A stretch of DNA of 64,000 nt from JACKHO01 sp041398745 (lineage in GTDB: Bacteria; Planctomycetota; Planctomycetia; Planctomycetales; Planctomycetaceae): assembly GCA_041398745.1 (NCBI GenBank), contig JAWKUB010000002.1, positions 806,001 to 870,000 on the forward strand, written 5' to 3'. Shown here one piece after another: positions 8,820 through 17,664 of this stretch; positions within the stretch are counted from its first letter, which is position 1; every line of letters starts with the position of its first letter. The notes beneath the pieces were generated by a model. That model worked only from the letters and a program-made list of their open reading frames with translations. It did no database searches and was not told the origin of the DNA. A program made the position numbers and the translations under genes.

Positions 8820-11297
8820 CTAACGGAATGTGGCCTGAGAGTTGGTCTTCCCCATCACCACGCGTGGCTTCAACGGAGCAGGAGGAGATTGCTGAACGGG
8901 TTCTTCCGGCACTTCGTGCCCAACACGCAGAATTGTGCCACGTGGTCCTTCTCCGACAGTGGCAGCACTCCGACCTTTTGGGAGCGTTCCTTCCAGGCTG
9001 GCGACATCGACTTTCTCATCAACAATGAGGTAGGACTCGTCGGATGAGTTGACGAAGTCTTCCAGGGCCTTGGCGTTATTTATCTCCAGGAGAACGACGT
9101 CATCGCGGTCGAGGTAGAACGGTACCGATCCCGGGGAGTGTTCAACGCATGCGACCTTTGTTGTGGGCGCATTCAGCGTTTCGGCAAGCTGCGTTTCCTC
9201 GTGGACAATGGCATTTCGATCTGCCCATTCCGGGAAAATGTGGTGCGTCGCTTCAACCGTTGTTGCCAGTGCCACGACGCAGTACGCCCACCAGGCGACC
9301 TTGGGAGTGACCCGGTTGCGAATTGCGAGAAAGACGAGTCCGCACATGGCCCATGCCATGGCATGCATAATGGCAAATGAAGTCGATTCCAAATGCATCC
9401 GCCACAACACGTAGGGCAGAATGAAGCCTGCCAGGCACATGCCGACAGACGCTTTGGAAAACAATTCCTGCAGTTTCCCCAACTGGAAAGTTTCCGCTGT
9501 AAATGGTGATTTGGTGCACTGCAGGTAGTGTCCAATCAAGAGTGCCAATGCAGGGAAACAGGGAATGATGTACGTCGGCAGCTTGCCACTCGACAGCGAG
9601 AAGAAGAATAAACACCAGACGACAGACATGGCGAGGAAACCAACTTTCGCATTACGTTGTTCTCGCCGTTTTGGAGATCGTGAAGCCAGGAATGGAACGA
9701 GTGGAAACAGCAGGCCACACCACGGCATCCAACCGAGGAACAGAATGGGAGCATAGAACCAGGTCGGTGCGGGATGATTCGATCCCGTGAGGAAGCGAGC
9801 GACGTTGTGCTCCCAGAAGAAGTATCCGGAGAATTCAGGCAGGCTGGTTGCAATGGCAATGTACCACGGCAGGTTGGCCAGCATGATGACACCTGCATAG
9901 GTGGCCCAGGCCTTCCAGTTCATTCCTTGTTCAATGCGACGGAGCCAGCAATGTGCGAAGAGTGGCGGAACGACGAGAACAACGGCGACCGGTCCCTTGG
10001 TCAGAACGCCCAGGGCACAGCAAATTGCCGAGAAGAACCACATCCTCCACGACCAGTCCTTTGTACTGAAGGATGCGACAACTCCTGAGAACAGTGCAGA
10101 TGTCACGAAAAGCGACAGTAGACTATCAAGAATGAGGTAGCGGCCACACAACATGAAGCCAATGGAAAGCGTGAGGACCATGGATGCCAACAGCGCTGAC
10201 TTCGTCCCCAGCATTTTGCGACCGAACAGGAATGTCGCCGCAATTGTCAGCCATGCGGACAGCACCGGAACCAGACGCACGGCCCAGTCATGAGGACCAA
10301 ACAATTTGATGCTCGCGGCCCCCAGCCAATAAAACAGTGGTGGCTTATCGAGGTATGGTTGATGATGCAGCCGCGGCACCAGCCAGTCGCCGGTGCTCGC
10401 CATTTCCCGCATGATTTCAGCGTAGCGACCTTCATCGGGCTCGATGAGTGGATATGTCAGGTTCGCACCGAGAATGAGCGCGGCGAGCAGCAAAACTCCA
10501 ATGCCTGCCATCCAGGCCCACAGAGGACTGACGTCCAATTCCCGCGTCGGACGACTGCCAGCGAAGTGCATCTTCCACCAGTACGGTAGAAGTGAATCGA
10601 GCGTGCGCGGGACATCTGACAGTTGCACTTTGCTTTGACCAGCTGCACGAACTCGGTGGCGGACACCGACGTCTACAATGTTCAGACCCTGCTCACGGGC
10701 CTTGGAAAACATCTCGGTATTGGCAAAAAAACCAGTGGCATTGGGAAGAATGTTGAGGAGCGCATCTCGTCGGAAAACCTTCAGGGCACAGTCAATATCC
10801 CGAATGGGGCTGCCCATCAGGATTTGGACGAGTGTGTTGTATCCCCACGAACAGAATCGACGCAGTGAGGAATCTTTTCGATCAATTCGGTAACCGGAAA
10901 CTACGTCGAACTGGTCGGCTAACTCGATGAGATATCGCAAGTCGTCCAGATGAAACTGACAGTCGGCGTCGGTGAACGCAACGAGTTCTGTGGTGGCTGC
11001 TTCGAAGCCGCGGCGGAGTGCCGCACCGTAGCCCATGTTTCTCGGTTGCTGTAGCAAACGGACGCGACTGTCCTGTGCCGCAAATTGTTCGACGAGTTGG
11101 GGAGTTTCATCTGAACAGCCGTCATCGACAATGATGACTTCGAAACGAGTGACCAATCGCTGCAGCGATTCGACCGCTTCGGTCATTGCCTGAGTAATAA
11201 CGTCTGCTTCGTTGTATGCGGGAATGACGAGTGTGAAGCTCACGTCTTTGGGAGACGACACTCCACGCTGGGCTCCATCCACAGGTACGGACAACAT
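8820..11297 (-). CDS. GT2 polyprenol-phosphate sugar synthase fused to ArnT/PMT-like glycosyltransferase
   Basis: This 825-residue protein joins two enzymes usually made separately. Residues 1-245 are a GT2 domain of the dolichol-phosphate-mannose-synthase type, with LVIPAYNEADVI, VDDGCSDET and the metal-binding FTDADCQF. Residues 265 onward form a multi-span ArnT/PMT-like membrane glycosyltransferase, with the first-loop signature EPDEGRYAEIMREM and LDKPPLFYWLG. The GT2 half would make the lipid-linked sugar donor and the GT83/PMT half would transfer it to an acceptor at the outer face of the inner membrane. The acceptor could be lipid A, another glycolipid or protein. The ATG at 11297 is preceded by AAGGAAGG. 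Confidence 0.88.
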   Translation of the reverse strand: MLSVPVDGAQRGVSSPKDVSFTLVIPAYNEADVITQAMTEAVESLQRLVTRFEVIIVDDGCSDETPQLVEQFAAQDSRVRLLQQPRNMGYGAALRRGFEAATTELVAFTDADCQFHLDDLRYLIELADQFDVVSGYRIDRKDSSLRRFCSWGYNTLVQILMGSPIRDIDCALKVFRRDALLNILPNATGFFANTEMFSKAREQGLNIVDVGVRHRVRAAGQSKVQLSDVPRTLDSLLPYWWKMHFAGSRPTRELDVSPLWAWMAGIGVLLLAALILGANLTYPLIEPDEGRYAEIMREMASTGDWLVPRLHHQPYLDKPPLFYWLGAASIKLFGPHDWAVRLVPVLSAWLTIAATFLFGRKMLGTKSALLASMVLTLSIGFMLCGRYLILDSLLSLFVTSALFSGVVASFSTKDWSWRMWFFSAICCALGVLTKGPVAVVLVVPPLFAHCWLRRIEQGMNWKAWATYAGVIMLANLPWYIAIATSLPEFSGYFFWEHNVARFLTGSNHPAPTWFYAPILFLGWMPWCGLLFPLVPFLASRSPKRREQRNAKVGFLAMSVVWCLFFFSLSSGKLPTYIIPCFPALALLIGHYLQCTKSPFTAETFQLGKLQELFSKASVGMCLAGFILPYVLWRMHLESTSFAIMHAMAWAMCGLVFLAIRNRVTPKVAWWAYCVVALATTVEATHHIFPEWADRNAIVHEETQLAETLNAPTTKVACVEHSPGSVPFYLDRDDVVLLEINNAKALEDFVNSSDESYLIVDEKVDVASLEGTLPKGRSAATVGEGPRGTILRVGHEVPEEPVQQSPPAPLKPRVVMGKTNSQATFR

Positions 11298-11639
11298 TCG
11301 GCTTCCTTCCTTGGTGCCATGCAATTTGAACCGACAGCGCGAGGGACTGTCACAGTTCTGGCAAAATCACGTAAGTACCGGGAGGATATACTTCATACGA
11401 TGTTTTTAGTGGAATACGAAAAACCTCATTTTCCCACCGACGGGGCGATAAAAGGGGAGGTTCAGGTAAGCCTGCAAGGGGGCGGTTCCGAGAATGCGCC
11501 CTTGATCCCGGTTTGCCCCGAATTACATGCCATTGTCACAAGCGATTAACCCCCAGCCGCCTCAGCCCGCTTGCGTCTGACTTGCTCGACGAATACAACT
11601 TGTGGCTGCTAAATTGTTTCTGTCATTACGGGATTCGGA
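11298..11639. other. divergent intergenic region, 342 bp
   Basis: This stretch separates the glycosyltransferase (minus) and sulfatase (plus) genes and should hold both promoters. I see no gene. An imperfect GC-rich hairpin (CAAGGGGGCG against GCGCCCTTG) lies near 11,478-11,506. No operator with a known consensus was recognised. Confidence 0.5.
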
Positions 11640-13097
11640 ATGCTTGGACCAAACCGTCTTACTCAGCGACTGCTGTTCTGCTTGACTCTCACCCTTCTAC
11701 TGATGGGGGTGACTCGCTCACACGCAGCTGAGAAGCCCAACATTCTCTTCCTGTTTGCTGACGACCAGTGCTACCAGACCATTCGTGAGTTTGGCTACGA
11801 AGACATTGAAACTCCGAATCTGGATCGGCTGGCTCAGCGCGGCACGACATTTACCCATGCCTACAACATGGGGGGCTGGAACGGTGCGATTTGCGTTGCC
11901 AGTCGCACCATGCTCAACACCGGCCGTTTCATTTGGCATGCCAATGCCGTTGACGAGAAGTGTGAAGAAGAACGAGCGGCTGGTCGCTTCTGGTCGGAAT
12001 ACATGAAGCAGGCGGGTTACCGCACGTACATGACCGGTAAGTGGCATGTGAAAGCGAAAGCCGACAAGGCGTTCGATGTCGCCCGACACGTGCGGCCCGG
12101 AATGCCGAAACAAACCGACGAGGGTTACAACCGGCCCATTGAAGGTGAGACCGATCCCTGGGATCCGGCTGATCCAAGTTTCGGCGGATACTGGGAAGGC
12201 GGCAAGCACTGGAGTGAAATCGTCGCCGATGATGCACTCGACTATCTGCAAGATGCAAAGGGGAAAGACAATCCCTTCTTCATGTACATCGCCTTCAACG
12301 CACCGCACGACCCTCGACAGGCTCCGCGCGAATACCTCGCAAAGTATCCGGCCGAGAAGATGGCTGTTCCGGTCAACTTCCAGCCGCAGTATCCGTACTG
12401 CAATGAAATTGGCTGTAGCCCGAAACTGCGCGACGAACATTTAATGCCATTTCCACGAACGGAGTTCGCCACAAGAGTGCATCGCCGCGAATACTTTGCA
12501 CTCATTACGCATCTCGACGCACAAATAGGACGAATTCTCGATGCCTTGGAAAAGAGTGGTAAGGCGGACAACACCTGGATTGTGTTTACCGCTGACCACG
12601 GCCTCGCAGTCGGCCAGCACGGACTGGTTGGTAAGCAAAACATGTACGACCACAGCGTCCGCGTGCCCTTTGTTGTGGTTGGGCCAGGTGTTGATGCGGG
12701 AAAGAAAATCGATTCGCACATTTATTTGCAGGATGTCATGCCGACCACGCTGGAACTGGCAGACGTGAAGAAACCGGAGCACGTGGAGTTCGAAAGCCTG
12801 CTGCCGTTGTTGCGGGGCGAGACGAACGAACACTACGAAGCGACATACGGTGCCTATCTGGCCGTGCAGCGCATGGTCACATACGACGGATACAAGCTCA
12901 TTCTGTATCCCCAGGCGAAGGTCTGGCGACTATACAAAGTCGCCGATGATCCTCACGAATTACACGATCTCGCCAAGCAACCCGAATCGTTGCCGGTGGC
13001 CAAAACGCTGTTTCAGCAACTTCTCAGGTTACAGGAATCCACCGGGGACCAGCTTGACTTGCGGGGGACATTTCCCGCGATTTCAGGTTCGTCGTAG
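11640..13097 (+). CDS. secreted type I sulfatase
   Basis: This 485-residue protein is a formylglycine-dependent sulfatase that would hydrolyse sulfate esters, probably on algal or other polysaccharides. A signal peptide ends near AAEKPN (residue 30). The metal-binding D41-D42 pair follows in ILFLFADDQC, and the modification motif is C85-V-A-S-R89, which fits C-x-P/A-x-R. Downstream come TGKWHVK and FTADHGLAVGQHGLVGK, the usual active-site segments. A cysteine-type motif can be activated by FGE or by an anaerobic maturase, and one candidate maturase is encoded at 54,551. The next gene begins 23 bases after its stop. Confidence 0.93.
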   Translation: MLGPNRLTQRLLFCLTLTLLLMGVTRSHAAEKPNILFLFADDQCYQTIREFGYEDIETPNLDRLAQRGTTFTHAYNMGGWNGAICVASRTMLNTGRFIWHANAVDEKCEEERAAGRFWSEYMKQAGYRTYMTGKWHVKAKADKAFDVARHVRPGMPKQTDEGYNRPIEGETDPWDPADPSFGGYWEGGKHWSEIVADDALDYLQDAKGKDNPFFMYIAFNAPHDPRQAPREYLAKYPAEKMAVPVNFQPQYPYCNEIGCSPKLRDEHLMPFPRTEFATRVHRREYFALITHLDAQIGRILDALEKSGKADNTWIVFTADHGLAVGQHGLVGKQNMYDHSVRVPFVVVGPGVDAGKKIDSHIYLQDVMPTTLELADVKKPEHVEFESLLPLLRGETNEHYEATYGAYLAVQRMVTYDGYKLILYPQAKVWRLYKVADDPHELHDLAKQPESLPVAKTLFQQLLRLQESTGDQLDLRGTFPAISGSS

Positions 13098-13120
13098 CGG
13101 GAAATTGGAAAGTTGCTGAT

Positions 13121-14011
13121 ATGGCCAGTAATTACGTCATTCGATACAGCGCCATGCGCCATCTCGGTGAGTTTCACTCGCGCGATGATCTTACGCGCGG
13201 GGCGAAAGTTGTCGTCCACAGCAAGCGGGGAACCGAGTTCGGCGAAGTGCTCTGCGTGGCAACAGCCAAGACACGAGAGTATTTGCAGAAACGCGACCCG
13301 GGAGGCAAGGTCCTGCGCATTGCCACGCCGGAAGATGAACGGACGCAAGCCGAACATTGGCAGTCGGAACAGAGCATCTTCAAAGAAGGGAAGCAAATCA
13401 TTGCCGACTCAGGACTGTCAATGCAGGTCATTGACGTCGAAAAAATTCTGGGTGGCGAACGAATTGTTTTCTACTACGTCGCCGAGGCGCGAGTTGATTT
13501 CCGTGAGCTAGTGAAGGTATTGGCGAAAGCCTTCAACACCCGAATTGAAATGCGTCAAATTGGCGTGCGCGACGAAGCCAAGCTTCTCGCCGACTACGGT
13601 GATTGCGGCAAGCCCGTGTGCTGCAACACACACCTGCAGGAAATGCCTCCAGTTTCCATGAAAATGGTGAAAGCTCAGAAGGCCACACTCGATCCCAACA
13701 AAATCTCCGGGCGTTGCGGACGCCTGAAGTGCTGTCTGCGTTACGAGTACGAAACGTATGAAGCCTATCGCAAAGAACTCCCCAAGGTCGGCAAATTCGT
13801 GGTGACGAAGCAAGGTCAGGGTAAGGTGCTTGCTCAGGAAATCCTTGCGCAGAAAGTCATTGTCGCCATGGAAGACAAGCGGCGCCTGCTCGTCGACGCA
13901 GCAGATATTATTACCGTGCTCAGTGGCCGTCCTGATCATGAATCAGGGCAGTCGGAGAAGGGCAACCACCCGCCAAAATCGGGAAAGAAGCCTGAAAAGA
14001 AAGCAGACTGA
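13121..14011 (+). CDS. PSP1 C-terminal domain (RicT/YaaT-like) protein
   Basis: This 296-residue protein matches the PSP1/RicT family, in which Bacillus YaaT acts with partner proteins in RNA maturation and developmental regulation. The PSP1 domain fills residues 1-130 (RGTEFGEVLCVA, IRFYYVAE-like strands, then RTRIEMRQIGVRDEAKLL-like sequence). The family's conserved cysteine cluster follows: GDCGKPVCCNTHL and SGRCGRLKCCLRYEYETY. The C-terminus ends in a basic, low-complexity tail (about 270-296) rich in K, P and G. In RicT proteins these cysteines help bind iron-sulfur clusters, so the same is likely here. Confidence 0.9.
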   Translation: MASNYVIRYSAMRHLGEFHSRDDLTRGAKVVVHSKRGTEFGEVLCVATAKTREYLQKRDPGGKVLRIATPEDERTQAEHWQSEQSIFKEGKQIIADSGLSMQVIDVEKILGGERIVFYYVAEARVDFRELVKVLAKAFNTRIEMRQIGVRDEAKLLADYGDCGKPVCCNTHLQEMPPVSMKMVKAQKATLDPNKISGRCGRLKCCLRYEYETYEAYRKELPKVGKFVVTKQGQGKVLAQEILAQKVIVAMEDKRRLLVDAADIITVLSGRPDHESGQSEKGNHPPKSGKKPEKKAD

Positions 14012-14101
14012 CCCATCCCCGTTTGACGGGGCAACAAGTTCTAAGCGGTACGCAGCAGAGTGGCTCGCACGCGATGACCGTTCGGCATTCGAGATGGAGC
14101 C

Positions 14102-14144
14102 CGTCGCCACAAATGGCGACGAGTGCGTGCCTCGCCGCCATTTG
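14102..14144. terminator. overlapping hairpins between convergent genes
   Basis: A 14-bp stem (CAAATGGCGACGAG paired with CTCGCCGCCATTTG, one mismatch, 7-base loop) is followed by TTTCGG and lies between the convergent RicT-like and fabI genes. A second 8-bp stem (CGTCGCCA-CAAA-TGGCGACG) overlaps it, so only one can form at a time. A bidirectional terminator is the simplest reading. Confidence 0.55.
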
Positions 14145-14164
14145 TTTCGGAAAGCAGATTGTTC

Positions 14165-14977
14165 TTAGATTTCCATTTCTTCGTGAGCTGGAGCACCCAT
14201 GACGTGGAATCCGCAGTCCACGTGGAGAGTTTCACCAGTAATTCCGCTGGCGTGATCGCTCAACAGGAACATGGCTGACTTGCCGACTTCGTCTGCGGTG
14301 ACGTTACGGCGGAGAGGAGCCATCATTTCGTAGAGCATGAACATCTTCTTGATGTCGCCCACGCCACTGGCGCTAATGGTTTTTACCGGGCCAGCACTAA
14401 TGGCGTTCACACGGACGTTGGAAGCAGCACCCATTTCGCTGGCGAGGTATCCCACACAGTTTTCCAGAGCCGACTTGCAGAGTCCCATGATATTGTAACC
14501 GGGGATGACTTTCTCACCACCGAGGTACGAGAGGGTGACAATGCTGCCGCCGTCGTTCATCAGGGGCTTGGCACGTCCAGCCATCGCGATCAGGCTGTAC
14601 ACGCTGATTTCCATCGAAATCTTGAATCCAGCGCGGCTGCAGTTGTAAACCGGGCCAGTGAGATCGCTTGGTGGAGCGAACGCCACGCTGTGGACCACGA
14701 AATCGATTTTGCCGAACTCTGCTTCCGCCTTGGCGAAGACAGCGTCGAGATCGTCGTCGTTGGTGACGTCGCACGGCATGACGAATTTGGCGCCGCGGGG
14801 ATCAACCAGTTTGCGGACCTTGTTTTCGTTCTTCGGACGTGAAGGCTCTTTGTCGGGGAGGTGGGTGAACCCCATTTCGGCCCCTTCATCAAACAGATTG
14901 CGGGTAATGGCCCATGCAATGGAGTGATCGTTGGCAATTCCAAAGACCAAGCCTTTTTTCCCGTCGAAAAGTCCCAT
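14165..14977 (-). CDS. fabI: enoyl-[acyl-carrier-protein] reductase (NADH)
   Basis: FabI reduces enoyl-ACP in the last step of each fatty acid elongation cycle. The 270-residue protein is an atypical short-chain dehydrogenase. It has the FabI-type nucleotide loop GLVFGIANDHSIAWAI near residues 9-24. Y151, Y161 and K168 (SYLGGEKVIPGYNIMGLCK) align with Y146, Y156 and K163 of E. coli FabI. The C-terminal SDHASGITGETLHVDCG is also typical. I chose the ATG at 14977 because AGGACGG lies six bases upstream. A longer TTG-initiated reading is less likely. Confidence 0.95.
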   Translation of the reverse strand: MGLFDGKKGLVFGIANDHSIAWAITRNLFDEGAEMGFTHLPDKEPSRPKNENKVRKLVDPRGAKFVMPCDVTNDDDLDAVFAKAEAEFGKIDFVVHSVAFAPPSDLTGPVYNCSRAGFKISMEISVYSLIAMAGRAKPLMNDGGSIVTLSYLGGEKVIPGYNIMGLCKSALENCVGYLASEMGAASNVRVNAISAGPVKTISASGVGDIKKMFMLYEMMAPLRRNVTADEVGKSAMFLLSDHASGITGETLHVDCGFHVMGAPAHEEMEI

Positions 14978-15389
14978 CAGTCCGTCCTGTTCAGTTCGCA
15001 AATGCTGGAGGTTGGGTCGCCACGTAACGGTAGCGCCGAAACCAGAAGTGTTTCAAACCGGGACCATAATGGACAGAAACTCGGCATTCAATCTCGCTGA
15101 GCCGGTTGGCGACGTGTCGCCTGCTCTTTTCCACGGTTTTGGTCGCTTTGGTGTCTACATGCATATCAGCTAACTCCGGCAGGATTTGCTGGTTGCGAGG
15201 CAGTCTGACGGCGTGAGACGTCAATCGAGCAGCCGAGGTGTGAATGCGCAAGGGTTTTCCGGGTCTAATCTTACGTCCAATTGATCAGCCGCAGGGCCGT
15301 GTGGTTTCTATTGACCAGAACCGGCCGATCAGCGTAATCCCTGCTGAGCGCCGCTGATCTGTTTGTTTGCACCGAGGCATTCGGGCCCC
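14978..15389. other. divergent intergenic region, 412 bp
   Basis: This lies between fabI (minus) and the DUF900 hydrolase gene (plus). I see no convincing gene. One open frame of 86 codons runs on the minus strand (14,991-15,251), but it lacks a ribosome site and any recognisable family. The region should hold both promoters. Confidence 0.5.
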
Positions 15390-16643
15390 ATGTGGAAGTC
15401 CTTCAAAGAACGTGTTGTTTATACTGTGGCGACCACCCTCCTGTTCGCACTGGGCCTGGGCTTCCGATATCTCGCCCACTGGTCACCGAACCCCACAGAT
15501 CCCACTGCGTCAGGATTCAGCCTGCTCTCAGGCGAGGAGGCACCGAAGTCGACTTCGCCCGCGATTGTGGAACGCAACGACGAAGGGGCGACTTGGGAGG
15601 TGGCGTACGTCACGCAACGTAGCTTCAGTGAGTCAGCTGGTGACTACACTGGCAAAGAGAATGAACTTCATTTCGGGATGACGGAAGTCTTCCTGCCGCG
15701 TTGGCGGACGCGGGGCAGCCTAAGCTTCCCCACTGATGAGGACCCTGACCCGGTTGGCAAAATCATTCGCAGTGGCGACCGGGGGCTGCATCCCGACGAT
15801 TTCTACGAACACATCATCCAGCGCGTTGATGCAGCGAAAGAGAAAGACGTGCTCATTTTCGTGCACGGATACAATGTCGACTTTCACGAAGCCATTTGCC
15901 GCATCGCACAAATGGCGGAGGACATACCCTTCGAGGGAGTCATTGTGGCCTTCGACTGGAACTCACAGGCTAACACACTCGGCTACTATCAGGACAAAAT
16001 CAACACCGGTCGAACATTCCCCGCATTTGCGGAAGTGTTAGCGGAACTTCGAGATCGGCTTCCAGAGGACGCGCGTCTGCACGTCCTTGCGCACAGCATG
16101 GGGAACCGCTACACGCTCAACGCACTCGAACTGCTGGCGGTCTATGAGCCGTACATTGGACTGCCGCCATCACGTTTCAAAGAGGACTCATTCTTCAAGC
16201 CGCAGTTCGCCGGCTGGGAACGCTGGCATCCTCGAGGATCGCAGCCCAAGCCACTTGCAAACGTCATTTTCGCTGCACCCGACGTGCATCCTGAGACGTT
16301 TCAGCAATCAGTGGGGTCGGTCCTGCAAATTGCCGATCACATCACTCTCTACTGCAACGAGGCCGACTTCGCCTTAGAGATTTCCCGCTTCGTCAACGGT
16401 CAGGGCAAAGACGGCTTCCGGATTGGTGATTCCCGCTCCGGCGTCAACGGCGGCTACGCAATGGATGTGGTCAGGCTCCAGTCAGTCAGCAGCAGCGATC
16501 CCTTCGGCCACTCCTACTACGGCAGCCACCCCGGCCTCCTCACCGACCTCCGCCTGCTCATCCACGCTAAAGCCCCCATCCAAGTCCGCCCGACGGTGAC
16601 CGCCGGCAACTGGCCCGATCAGGACAAGTGGTATTTGCGGTAG
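15390..16643 (+). CDS. DUF900-type alpha/beta hydrolase, membrane-anchored
   Basis: This 417-residue protein has an N-terminal signal anchor (about 8-28) and an alpha/beta-hydrolase domain of the DUF900 type. The oxyanion-region motif VLIFVHGYNVDF occurs at about 154-165. The nucleophile elbow is A-H-S236-M-G-N, within LHVLAHSMGNRYTLNALELL. A conserved acid and histidine would complete the triad in the C-terminal part (APDVHPETF and a later SYYGSHPG). The substrate is unknown, and lipases, esterases and peptidases all occur in this fold. The ATG at 15390 is favoured over an upstream TTG, although the ribosome site is weak. Confidence 0.78.
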   Translation: MWKSFKERVVYTVATTLLFALGLGFRYLAHWSPNPTDPTASGFSLLSGEEAPKSTSPAIVERNDEGATWEVAYVTQRSFSESAGDYTGKENELHFGMTEVFLPRWRTRGSLSFPTDEDPDPVGKIIRSGDRGLHPDDFYEHIIQRVDAAKEKDVLIFVHGYNVDFHEAICRIAQMAEDIPFEGVIVAFDWNSQANTLGYYQDKINTGRTFPAFAEVLAELRDRLPEDARLHVLAHSMGNRYTLNALELLAVYEPYIGLPPSRFKEDSFFKPQFAGWERWHPRGSQPKPLANVIFAAPDVHPETFQQSVGSVLQIADHITLYCNEADFALEISRFVNGQGKDGFRIGDSRSGVNGGYAMDVVRLQSVSSSDPFGHSYYGSHPGLLTDLRLLIHAKAPIQVRPTVTAGNWPDQDKWYLR

Positions 16644-16751
16644 CGTAATTAGCTCAGTTACTCGTACCGCATCAAAATCGCCACTACCATATCAACTCGG
16701 ATTTGCGACACGAATCGCAGCCCGAATTGTTTCTATGCGACGGGTGGCAAA

Positions 16752-17581
16752 ATGATTGCGGACAGCTTCAAGTTCAAAGGGCATCCTTGCTTCAAGAATG
16801 AATGGTCAGGGTTTGACGCGTTCAAGCCGATCACAGTCATCATTGGACGCAACAATACTGGAAAATCACAGCTTCTCGATGTCCTAGATTTATTGACAAA
16901 GACGGAATTGTCTGCGATTCCATATGAGATCGAGGGGACGGGAATCCTTGATCGTGAGTCGTTGCTAAAAGAGTTCCCGGAACGTCAGTGGGGAGGTGAT
17001 ATTGGTGGCTCCGGCGACCATTGGAAGGATCATGGTCGGCTCCTTGAAGGCCGAGGAATCGAATGGCGCCGCGGAGTCAGAGGAATTGAGTTCACCGTCA
17101 AAAATGAGAACGGCGATAGAACTCCAACGAACCAATGGAATGTGGCGTATCGCCGAAGACTTTCAAGTATTGTCACCGGTACGAAAGTTAGAATCCTCGG
17201 ACGGTTCGTACGTCGGTTGCTCGCTGATCGCGACATGCAACCTGAGCCAGAGAATCGAAAGTTGGAACTCAGTACTGACGGTACTGGTGGCACGAACATC
17301 ATTCGGCGCTTCATCAACTCCAGCGACGCCGCTATGCGTGAGGAATTGATACAAAAGGACCTGCTCACGGCGCTTCAAGTGATTTTTGGAGAGGACGCGC
17401 GTTTCAATGGCATCGAAGTTCGAGAAGACGAAGACAACGAGAAATGGGAGGTGTACTTGCGGGAGCCGAGTAAGGGCTTGGTTCCGCTGCGTAGTTCCGG
17501 CTCTGGACTGAAGACCGTAATTCTCGTGCTTTTGAACCTGCTCATAGTTCCGGAGTTAGAATCTCAAGACAAGAGCAAATT
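16752..17581 (+). pseudogene. OLD-family ATPase/nuclease, 5' fragment (split by IS)
   Basis: This is the N-terminal part (residues 1-276 and two bases of codon 277) of an overcoming-lysogenization-defect family ATPase. The Walker A motif is G32-R-N-N-T-G-K-S39 in an SMC/RecF-like N-terminus (ITVIIGRNNTGKSQLLDVLDL), and an ABC-signature-like segment (LRSSGSGLKTVIL) lies near residue 250. An ISL3-family element follows directly. Reading into it adds LVLPGIL and then a TGA at 17,601, giving a 283-residue product without Walker B or nuclease domain. Known OLD proteins cut DNA and some act against phage. This allele is presumably inactive unless the element excises. Confidence 0.9.
17574..17581. 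repeat. target site duplication, left copy
   Basis: The 8 bases AGCAAATT directly flank the left end of the insertion sequence and are repeated exactly at its right end. Eight base pairs is the usual duplication length for ISL3-family elements. Confidence 0.95.
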
Positions 17582-17602
17582 GGTTCTTCCGGGAATTTTG
17601 TG
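17582..17602. repeat. ISL3 left inverted repeat
   Basis: The left terminal repeat begins GGTTCTTCCGGG and matches the complement of the right end at all 21 positions. The next base differs between the ends. Confidence 0.95.
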
Positions 17603-17664
17603 AGAGGTTGCTTGGTTGATGCGGTTTGTGGTTGTGTCGAGAATGGTTGTTTTGGGAGGTCTCG

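Noticed and set aside
14991..15251. 86-codon frame upstream of fabI
   Set aside because: No ribosome site, no family and no support from neighbours. More likely intergenic.
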